From assembly GCA_943357175.1 (NCBI GenBank), contig CALRGE010000007.1, positions 19,346-83,345 on the forward strand: a DNA stretch of 64,000 bases, in the 5' to 3' direction. Positions 57,323-64,000 of the stretch are shown here, one piece after another (positions within the stretch are counted from its first letter, which is position 1; the number at the start of each line of letters is the position of its first letter). The translations under genes were made by a program, and so were the position numbers. Origin of the DNA: Candidatus Peribacteria bacterium. GTDB taxonomy: Bacteria; Patescibacteriota; Gracilibacteria; UBA1369; 2-02-FULL-48-14. The notes under the pieces were generated by a model. That model searched no databases, was not told where the DNA came from, and saw nothing but the letters and a program-made list of their open reading frames with translations.

Positions 57323-57787
57323 ATGGAAAAAACTTTAGTACTTTTAAAACCAGACGCAATTCAAAGAGGATTGGTTGGTGAAATTATGGGACGATTTGAG
57401 AAAAAAGGTCTCAAGTTAGTGGGTTTAAAAATGATGCGATTGGATGAAGCGGTTTTGCGTGAGCATTACGCACACATTGCAGATAAACCTTTCTTTCCTG
57501 GAGTGTCTAAATTCATGAAAAGTTCTCCTGTTGTGGCGATGTGCTGGGAAGGTCTTGGTGCGGTGAATGCTGTGAGATTGATTACAGGAATTACTAAAGC
57601 CAGAGAAGCTGACGGAGGAACAATTCGTGGAGATTTCGCGATGAGTGTTTCTTGCAATGTGATTCACGCTTCAGATTCTATTGAAACTGCTTCGAAAGAA
57701 GTGCCTCGTTTCTTTAACCCAGACGAGATTCATGAGTATTACAAGAGCGAGTTCGAACATGTCTACAACGACGAAGAACTCAATTAG
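57323..57787 (+). CDS. ndk: Nucleoside diphosphate kinase
   Basis: MEKTLVLLKPDAIQRGLVGEIMGRFEKKGLKLVGLKMM; NVIHASDSIETASKEVPRFF. Confidence 0.98.
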   Translation: MEKTLVLLKPDAIQRGLVGEIMGRFEKKGLKLVGLKMMRLDEAVLREHYAHIADKPFFPGVSKFMKSSPVVAMCWEGLGAVNAVRLITGITKAREADGGTIRGDFAMSVSCNVIHASDSIETASKEVPRFFNPDEIHEYYKSEFEHVYNDEELN

Positions 57788-58790
57788 TTGCTTCCTGAAG
57801 TATCGACATTTAAAGCCGTTCTTGTTTGTTAGTCCCGGACGCAGTTTTGTTGCTATACCTGGCACTCACTTGAAGAGTGAGAAAACTAAGAATGCCGGTT
57901 GGTTTGGTTATTTTTCTTATGACGGGGCAAAGTGCTGGAAATATTGTTCGCGAGTTTTTGAATTTAAAGATTTGGGTGACTATAATGGAGAGTTTGAATT
58001 GAAGAATTTTCGGCCCGGTTTAAGTAGGAAAAAATATGCTGAGAAAATCGGCGAAATAAAAAAACTGTTGCGTGAAGGTGAGACTTATCAAGTTAATTTT
58101 GCGCAAGAATTTAAGGGCGATTTTTCCGGTGATCCGTTGGCGTTTTTTTGTGAAATGTATAAGCGGAATCCGGCGGAGATGTCTTTTTATTATGAAGAAG
58201 ATGATTTTGCAATTTGTTCGAATTCTCCCGAGAGATTAGTTAGTTTACGCGATGGAGTTTTGAGAAGTGAGCCGATAAAAGGGACTGTTGGCGCTGGCGA
58301 AGATCCGGAAAATTTGTTGCGCAGTGAGAAGGCTTATGCCGAGCTTACGATGATTGTTGATTTGATGAGAAATGATTTGGCGAAAATTTCTGTGCCCGGA
58401 TCGGTAGTCGTGAAAAAACATCAGGCTTTGATGAAGCAGGCGAATGTTTGGCACACTTATAGTGTTATTGAGTCGCGCTTGGCGGCTCCGGTTGAGGCGA
58501 TTTTGCCGGCGCTTTTTCCTGGAGGTTCTGTTACAGGTTGCCCAAAAAAAAGAACCATGGAAATTATTGATAAATTGGAAAATTTTAAACGTGGGGTTTA
58601 TTGCGGAAGTGCCGGGTATATTTTAGATTCCGGTGAGGCGGATTTTAATATAATGATTAGAACCGGGGTTGTGAGCGATGGACGTTTGAGTTTCCCAGCC
58701 GGCGGGGGAATTTTGATCGACAGTAACGCGGATGAAGAGTATGATGAAACCCTGAAAAAAGCCGCGGTTGTAAGCGGGTTAACCAAATAA
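57762..58790 (+). CDS. pabB: Aminodeoxychorismate synthase component I
   Basis: GETYQVNFAQEF; LRSEPIKGTVGAGEDPEN; LTMIVDLMRNDLAKI; FPGGSVTGCPKKRTMEIIDKLE. Start probably 57762, overlapping ndk. Confidence 0.92.
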   Translation, partial: STTTKNSISCFLKYRHLKPFLFVSPGRSFVAIPGTHLKSEKTKNAGWFGYFSYDGAKCWKYCSRVFEFKDLGDYNGEFELKNFRPGLSRKKYAEKIGEIKKLLREGETYQVNFAQEFKGDFSGDPLAFFCEMYKRNPAEMSFYYEEDDFAICSNSPERLVSLRDGVLRSEPIKGTVGAGEDPENLLRSEKAYAELTMIVDLMRNDLAKISVPGSVVVKKHQALMKQANVWHTYSVIESRLAAPVEAILPALFPGGSVTGCPKKRTMEIIDKLENFKRGVYCGSAGYILDSGEADFNIMIRTGVVSDGRLSFPAGGGILIDSNADEEYDETLKKAAVVSGLTK

Positions 58791-58792
58791 GT

Positions 58793-58933
58793 ATGAGTGG
58801 TAATTTGGAACTGCAAAATCCGGATGGAGATGATGAGATAATAGAAACTTTAGAATCTGAAGATGATGAAATTCTTGAAGCTCTTGATGCTTCTGCTGAA
58901 TTGTTAGAAGAGATCATGTTAAGTACTTCATAA
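58793..58933 (+). CDS. Small acidic protein (46 aa, below ORF-track cutoff)
   Basis: MSGNLELQNPDGDDEIIETLESEDDEILEALDASAELLEEIMLSTS*; lies 2 bp after pabB and 1 bp before pabC. Confidence 0.5.
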   Translation: MSGNLELQNPDGDDEIIETLESEDDEILEALDASAELLEEIMLSTS

Positions 58934-58934
58934 A

Positions 58935-59555
58935 ATGTCTGTCTACGAAACATTAAGAACTTGGGGTGGACGATTTATTTTTTTGGATAGACATGAGGCG
59001 CGACTTGGTCGGTCTCTCAAAGAAATTGTGGTTCCGTATGTCGGGCGAAATGATCTTCGGTTGAAAATTGTCGTGAACGGCGAGGTGAAAATAACAGAAG
59101 AGATTTTGCCGCCTTGGAACGGTAGTTTTATTTACGATCGTGTTTGGTCGCTTGGTTTTGCAGGTTTGGAACGTGTTCAGCCGGAAGTGAAAAATGCTGA
59201 TACTTCAGCGAAAGATTCTGCTCGTGAGGAATCCGGTTGTGATGAAGTTTTGTTGGTGAATCGCGCGGGAGAAATTACTGAAGGTTCAATTACGAATGTG
59301 TTTTTTATAAAAAATGGAGTTTTGATAACGCCGGCTAGCGGTATTTTGAAAGGAGTAATGCGGAGTGTAATTCTTGAGGCGGCGGCACAGTTGGGTGTGT
59401 TGGTTGTGGAGCGGGCGGTTTTGCGAACTGAGTATGCTAATTTTGACTGCGTTTTTTTGTGCAATTCGATTCGTGGTATAATTCAGGTGGGTGTTTTGCA
59501 TCCTTTAATGGTAAAACTTGAAGCTCAAATCAACAAAAATTATAGGAATTCTTAA
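58935..59555 (+). CDS. pabC: Class IV aminotransferase / 4-amino-4-deoxychorismate lyase
   Basis: MSVYETLRTWGGRFIFLDRHEARLGRSL; GEITEGSITNVFFIKNGVLITP. Confidence 0.88.
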   Translation: MSVYETLRTWGGRFIFLDRHEARLGRSLKEIVVPYVGRNDLRLKIVVNGEVKITEEILPPWNGSFIYDRVWSLGFAGLERVQPEVKNADTSAKDSAREESGCDEVLLVNRAGEITEGSITNVFFIKNGVLITPASGILKGVMRSVILEAAAQLGVLVVERAVLRTEYANFDCVFLCNSIRGIIQVGVLHPLMVKLEAQINKNYRNS

Positions 59556-60264
59556 TGTGACACCTGATAGTTTTTCTGACGGTGGTCGATTTGATAGTGA
59601 AGATTTGGGTGAGGTTGCGCGAGAGATGCTTGAGGATGGTGCGGATTTTTTGGATTTGGGAGGAGAGTCTAGCGGGCCTGGTTCGGTGGATGTTTCGCTA
59701 GAGGAAGAGTTGCGGCGGGTTCGGCCTGCATTCGGGGTTCTATGTGAGTTTTCAATTGATACTTGGAAAAGTGAAGTCGCGCGTGAGGCGTGTGAGGCTG
59801 GTGCTGTGATGATAAATGATGTGACAGCGGGGCGAGGTGATCCGCGAATTTTTGATGTGGCGGCTGAGTTCGATGTGCCGATTGTTTTGATGTACTCGAA
59901 GAATTCTACGGCGCGTACGGATCGAGAGCCTGTCGCATATGTCGACGTGATGAGAACGGTTAAGGATTTTCTGCGTGGGCGGATTGATGTGGCGCGGTCT
60001 CGTGGGGTGAAGCAGATTATTGTCGATCCGGGAATGGGTGCTTTTGTGAGTGGCGATCCGCGTTGGAGTTGGGAAATTCTTGATCGAATTGGCGAGTTGG
60101 ATGAGCTGGGTTGTCCTGTAATGGTCGGTACTTCGCGGAAGAGTTTTCTAGGTGATGACAGGTTTGGAATGACACTTTCGACTGTCTGCGATTTGCGTGG
60201 AAAGGTGGATTATTTGCGAGTGCATGATGTGCTGGCTTGCGTGACTTGCAGTAGTGTGTTATAA
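59518..60264 (+). CDS. folP: Dihydropteroate synthase (divergent)
   Basis: GILNVTPDSFSDGGRF; FLDLGGESSGPG; IDTWKSEVAREACEAGAVMINDVTAG; VGTSRKSFLG; TTG start overlapping pabC. Confidence 0.92.
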   Translation: MKLKSTKIIGILNVTPDSFSDGGRFDSEDLGEVAREMLEDGADFLDLGGESSGPGSVDVSLEEELRRVRPAFGVLCEFSIDTWKSEVAREACEAGAVMINDVTAGRGDPRIFDVAAEFDVPIVLMYSKNSTARTDREPVAYVDVMRTVKDFLRGRIDVARSRGVKQIIVDPGMGAFVSGDPRWSWEILDRIGELDELGCPVMVGTSRKSFLGDDRFGMTLSTVCDLRGKVDYLRVHDVLACVTCSSVL

Positions 60265-60271
60265 AATATTT

Positions 60272-60703
60272 ATGGCAAATACACCTCGAGAAGTTTACAT
60301 TGCGGATTGGGAAGCAAAGCTTCCTGAGTTTAAAGATCTATTTAAGGGCGTAGAAATAGCTTGGAGGGGGGTAGAGCGTGGTCGATTAGTTTTTGAAGTT
60401 AGAAATATGGATCATGATAAAGAGGCAAAAGTTGGAGATTTAGTAAAAGAAATGCTAGCCGGAGTGGATTATTCTGAAGATTTTGATCCATTTAGTGAAA
60501 TTGATTACATGGAACAAATTATTTCTGAGACAATTTTATCAGCTGCAGGTATTGATAATCCAACCGGTCCATTTGCGTGGGCGGAAATCCAGAGTCAACT
60601 AAGATATGGCTTCATAAGGTTTATTATGGATTTGCATGATCAAACGTCATCGCCAGAAATTTCTGATGTTTCTGCTAAGACTCGTGGTGATCTGAAAGTT
60701 TGA
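60272..60703 (+). CDS. Hypothetical protein
   Basis: Start moved from 60254 to MANTPREVYIADW. Confidence 0.55.
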   Translation: MANTPREVYIADWEAKLPEFKDLFKGVEIAWRGVERGRLVFEVRNMDHDKEAKVGDLVKEMLAGVDYSEDFDPFSEIDYMEQIISETILSAAGIDNPTGPFAWAEIQSQLRYGFIRFIMDLHDQTSSPEISDVSAKTRGDLKV

Positions 60704-61623
60704 ACTTTTTGGTCAATAAAATATTTGGCGTTTTTTTCGGGTTCTCCGGTAACTTCCCAAGCTTCCGGAGAATCTTCTTCGTTTAAAATTAAACTTGAAT
60801 GAACGAAACGCTCGTGTTTATCACAGAGTGGCACGATGCCGTCTGGGTCGTGGCTTGGGTTGAGCGCGTATCGGGCGGTGTGGTGCAGGCTCGTTGCGGG
60901 CAAGTTGCACCCTCGAAACCCGCAGGTGTTTTTGTATTTTGCTTGAATGACTTTGTTGACGATTGCCGGCATATGGCGCGTTTTTGCCTCTGCCCCTTTT
61001 TTCTTGGCGCATTCAGGGCAAACCTTCAGAATTATTTGAGGTTGCGGCGTTTTCAGCGTGAGTTCGCGGATGACTTCGTTGAACATGAGTTGGTGTCCAC
61101 GGTCTTTTTCAAGTTGGTATTTTAAGATTCGCAGATCTTTTTCAACTTGGTCGGAGACTTGAAAGGACATGTTGTGGAATTGCTCAATTTGCTGATTATT
61201 TTCTAATTCACCCCCGGGGGGACTTTTTTCTCTTATTTCATGCACGTATGCAGAGAGAGCAGATTTAGAAAGTGAATTTACTTTGTCAGCTAAATCTTTG
61301 TCTGTTTCCGGTGTTGCTATATATGCTACCTCTTGAATCTTGCTCCAACCTTGCTGACCTGTTTCGAAAATATTTAGTAATTCCGGTTTATTTTCGAGTT
61401 TTTTGTGTATCTGTAAAATTTTATTCACCGTTTCCGCGCCGATTCCACCAACCTTCGCGGCGAAGTCGTAAATACTGTAAAAACCCTTTCGGTGGTAGAG
61501 ATTGCGACGAGCCACTTCAGGTAACAAACCACAAAATCGTTGTTTCCAAATTCGGGCTTGCGACCCGTATTGTTGGCAACGTTCGTAGAGTTCTCGGTCG
61601 GTAAGTGCTTTTATTTCGCTCAT
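60640..61623 (-). CDS. HNH endonuclease-like protein
   Basis: CPECAKKKG...CGFRGCNLPATSLHHTARYALNPSHDPDGIVPLCDKHERFVH; start moved from 61845. Confidence 0.8.
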   Translation of the reverse strand: MSEIKALTDRELYERCQQYGSQARIWKQRFCGLLPEVARRNLYHRKGFYSIYDFAAKVGGIGAETVNKILQIHKKLENKPELLNIFETGQQGWSKIQEVAYIATPETDKDLADKVNSLSKSALSAYVHEIREKSPPGGELENNQQIEQFHNMSFQVSDQVEKDLRILKYQLEKDRGHQLMFNEVIRELTLKTPQPQIILKVCPECAKKKGAEAKTRHMPAIVNKVIQAKYKNTCGFRGCNLPATSLHHTARYALNPSHDPDGIVPLCDKHERFVHSSLILNEEDSPEAWEVTGEPEKNAKYFIDQKVQTFRSPRVLAETSEISGDDV

Positions 61624-61726
61624 GCCCTCACGATATACAAATCGACCTGAATTATTCCTGAATTTCTGCAAATTCGTTTGACAGATACTATAAAATGACG
61701 TAGAGTCGGAACTCTTAATCTGGAAT

Positions 61727-62077
61727 ATGTCGGAGAGTTTGGAGAAAATTGTTGCAAAAATGAAATTGATTAAAGAATATGTTAATCCTCTTGAGCTAGC
61801 TCGTAATCTTGAAGGCCCACATCCGATAATCGCCGATGTCCGCAATCAGGTTTCCTTTATTTGTGAACATGCCTTGGGAAATAATATGGCGAATACATCT
61901 GACGAACTTGAGTTGCGAGCATTTCTATCAAGAAAAATTATTCAAAGGCTTCTTAATCCTCATGTTGAGAAAAGTGTTCTCCTTGAAGTCGCAAAAGATC
62001 TCCGTCGACTTTCAGTTTACTTTGAAACGGGTATTATACCTGAGCATTTACCAAGCGATGAAGATGCTGGTCTCTAA
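61727..62077 (+). CDS. Hypothetical protein
   Basis: 116 aa; overlaps PTPS start by 20 nt. Confidence 0.5.
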   Translation: MSESLEKIVAKMKLIKEYVNPLELARNLEGPHPIIADVRNQVSFICEHALGNNMANTSDELELRAFLSRKIIQRLLNPHVEKSVLLEVAKDLRRLSVYFETGIIPEHLPSDEDAGL

Positions 62078-62522
62078 AGAATTCACATTTGACGCGGCGC
62101 ATTTCCTTACTAAGTATCACGGAAAATGTGAGCACTTGCACGGCCATACTTACAGGTTGAGAGTAACTGTAGAAGGAGAAATTCAGGCGAACGGCCTTGT
62201 GATAGACTTTGTGATTCTGAAAAAAATCGTTCGTGATCGGATTATTGAGAAGTTTGACCATCGCAGTTTGAATGACTACTTTGACAACCCGACAGCAGAA
62301 ATTGTTTGCGAATATATCTGGAATGAGTTAAAAAATTTACCGGAACTTCTCCGCGCGGAAAGTGAGAACCCTAACTTGCCAGAGGAAATAAAACGCCTCC
62401 TGAAGGGCGAGGGTGAAAAGGAAGTCGGCTCGGCGGTAGAATTGAAAGAAGTGATACTTTGGGAGACTGCGGATAGTTTTGTAACCTGCAACAATGCACA
62501 TTTTTCTAGGGCTAGGAACTAA
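62058..62522 (+). CDS. queD: 6-pyruvoyl-tetrahydropterin synthase / QueD-family (COG0720) protein
   Basis: FTFDAAHFLTKYHGKCEHLHGHTYRLRVTVEG; GLVIDFVILKKIV; FDHRSLND. Start moved from 61836. Confidence 0.9.
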   Translation: MKMLVSKEFTFDAAHFLTKYHGKCEHLHGHTYRLRVTVEGEIQANGLVIDFVILKKIVRDRIIEKFDHRSLNDYFDNPTAEIVCEYIWNELKNLPELLRAESENPNLPEEIKRLLKGEGEKEVGSAVELKEVILWETADSFVTCNNAHFSRARN

Positions 62523-62931
62523 TCTCGGCGACAGGGAAATGAACCTCGTGACGGCGCGCGATCTTTTGATGAAGCATGATGTGCTCGTTATGGGGCAATC
62601 TGAAATTCGTGAAACGGAGCCACTTGGTGGACTGGACCAGCCGAAATATTTAAATCAGGTAATTGAATGTTCGACAGAACTCGATCCTTTTGCGCTTTTG
62701 GAGGTTTGTAAACAGGTTGAGCGGGAAATGGGACGTCCTGTACCTCTTGGGAATGTAAGTTTCGGCGCGAAAAAAGAGTGGGCGAGCCGAATTATAGACA
62801 TAGACATTCTTCTCTACGGTGATGAAAAAATTGACACACCAAACCTGAAAATTCCGCATTACGATAATGCAAATAGACAATTCGTGATCGATGGAATAAG
62901 AGATATTGATAAAACCGCAATTTTTACTTAA
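62494..62931 (+). CDS. folK: 2-amino-4-hydroxy-6-hydroxymethyldihydropteridine pyrophosphokinase
   Basis: IFLGLGTNLGDREMNL; WASRIIDIDILLYGDEKIDTPNLKIPH. Confidence 0.95.
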   Translation: MHIFLGLGTNLGDREMNLVTARDLLMKHDVLVMGQSEIRETEPLGGLDQPKYLNQVIECSTELDPFALLEVCKQVEREMGRPVPLGNVSFGAKKEWASRIIDIDILLYGDEKIDTPNLKIPHYDNANRQFVIDGIRDIDKTAIFT

Positions 62932-64000
62932 ATAAGACCGGCAATCTTTTTTAGCTGTTCAAGAAATCTAACAGTGTAAGTTGCAGCCTCTTGCGTATTT
63001 TTTGCTAGACCTACTGTAACAGCACCTGTTCTTAAATATGATTGGCCTCTTGCACGTTTGCCATCCTTACATGTGATAACCAAATTTTCTATATTTCCAA
63101 ACTTTAAAGCACCAGCAGGTCTATTTGCAAGCTTTGCAAATTCATTCAAGTCATGTCGACAATTATCAGGATCAAGATAATAACTTGCCGACCGATCTAC
63201 TAGACAATCCGACTTTTCATTAATAGGAGTATCTTCACGAAACTTTAGCACAGGTATAAATATTCTTGTCTTTAGAGTGTCTAAAACCCGTCTGTGATTT
63301 GCGTCTTCGGCGCGTTTTCCCAAACCAAGTGCCACACCAGCATGACCCAAGTATGAGCCACCTTGAATATCTTTGCCATTTCTGCATTTTACTCTTATTA
63401 AACGCATATTTTTAGTCGTTAAATCCGCTGGGCTATCAAGTTTTATTGCCTGTGTATATGCCAAGAAGTCGGCAAAAATATTAACCGGATCATCAAAATA
63501 ATTCTGTGGGAATAATGATTCATCAATTACTTCAAATCCTAAAAAACTTTTAAAATCATTCAAAATTTCTTTTCGGTCATCTGATTCTCTACCATGTTGT
63601 ACAAATAATCTTCCCGCATCACCAAAATATGAAACACCTTTAATATGTTCATTATTTGTTGAAGTAATCTCAATATCCGCAAGATTCTTATATTGTAAAT
63701 CATCTACAACACAAGCTAATTTTGCGGCAAAACTCTCCAAGTCTTTTTTTACAATTTCTGGATCTGAATAATAATCTAGCTCTCTCTTTTTTATTCCTGC
63801 ATCCTTAAGTAGCAATTCTAGAACTTGCGAGTTTAGACACTGTTTCTCATGTGGAAAACCCTTAAATCTTGCATATTCTTTTATGTACCTAAAAAAAGAT
63901 ATTTTATATGATGTCACATCAACTTGAATTTGTATTTGTAGTCTAGCACCAATACCATTTTCAAATACCTTCGTATTTAGGGCAGCTGGGTCAATTTCTG
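62928..64000 (-). CDS. Hypothetical protein with three degenerate ~85-aa repeats; probably partial at right edge
   Basis: Frame stays open upstream of the listed GTG at 63917 to the window end (...EIDPAALNTKVFENGIGARLQIQIQVD-VTSYKIS); three G.SY.G.AG repeats. Confidence 0.6.
   Translation of the reverse strand, partial: EIDPAALNTKVFENGIGARLQIQIQVDVTSYKISFFRYIKEYARFKGFPHEKQCLNSQVLELLLKDAGIKKRELDYYSDPEIVKKDLESFAAKLACVVDDLQYKNLADIEITSTNNEHIKGVSYFGDAGRLFVQHGRESDDRKEILNDFKSFLGFEVIDESLFPQNYFDDPVNIFADFLAYTQAIKLDSPADLTTKNMRLIRVKCRNGKDIQGGSYLGHAGVALGLGKRAEDANHRRVLDTLKTRIFIPVLKFREDTPINEKSDCLVDRSASYYLDPDNCRHDLNEFAKLANRPAGALKFGNIENLVITCKDGKRARGQSYLRTGAVTVGLAKNTQEAATYTVRFLEQLKKIAGLI

Noticed and set aside
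57446-57471. Possible fourth copy of the GCGTGAGCATT palindromic repeat
   Set aside because: Only one half-site matches and it lies within the conserved ndk coding sequence (LREHYAHI).
1-64000. Alternative genetic code (UGA=Gly, code 25)
   Set aside because: Recognisable genes end in TGA (pdxS, the DUF1624-like gene, the 18035 SLH gene), and conserved proteins translate correctly with the standard code.
1-64000. CRISPR arrays, rRNA, IS elements, prophage
   Set aside because: No regularly spaced repeats, rRNA-like conserved blocks, transposases, integrases or phage structural genes recognised by reading.

Overview
This 64-kb, low-GC bacterial window is densely coding. The gene set (many small membrane-anchored or secreted proteins, SLH surface proteins, reduced housekeeping operons) looks like a CPR/Patescibacteria-type genome, possibly Peregrinibacteria-like; that placement is inference only. 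UGA behaves as a stop (e.g. the pdxS stop overlaps the pdxT start), so the Gracilibacteria/Absconditabacteria UGA=Gly code is not in use. Housekeeping genes: pheS/pheT (pheT is absent from the ORF track because it runs off the left edge), HU, topA, phosphomannomutase, nadE, smpB, rpmB, pdxS/pdxT, a class B PBP/FtsI, an M16 peptidase, ndk, and a pterin/folate cluster (pabB, pabC, folP, PTPS/QueD-like, folK). There are three tRNAs (Ser-GGA, Thr-GGT, Trp-CCA) and two type II toxin-antitoxin modules (RelE/YafQ-like, and MazF-like with an unlisted 52-aa antitoxin). Accessory content is dominated by surface proteins: SLH proteins, beta-propellers, lipoproteins, a C39-like protease and a GH6 glycosidase. 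Most noteworthy: (1) four otherwise unrelated small proteins share an aligned N-terminal TM + L[QK]G[RKD][FM] module; (2) an SLH-GH6 gene is split by a single in-frame TAA; (3) a perfect 20-bp inverted repeat straddles the topA stop codon; (4) a 22-23-nt palindromic dispersed repeat occurs three times, two of them just 5' of tRNA genes; (5) a PTPS homologue carries a CExxHGH motif next to folK, with no folB in view; (6) a right-edge protein has three degenerate repeats of about 85 aa. I saw no rRNA, CRISPR array, IS element or prophage.
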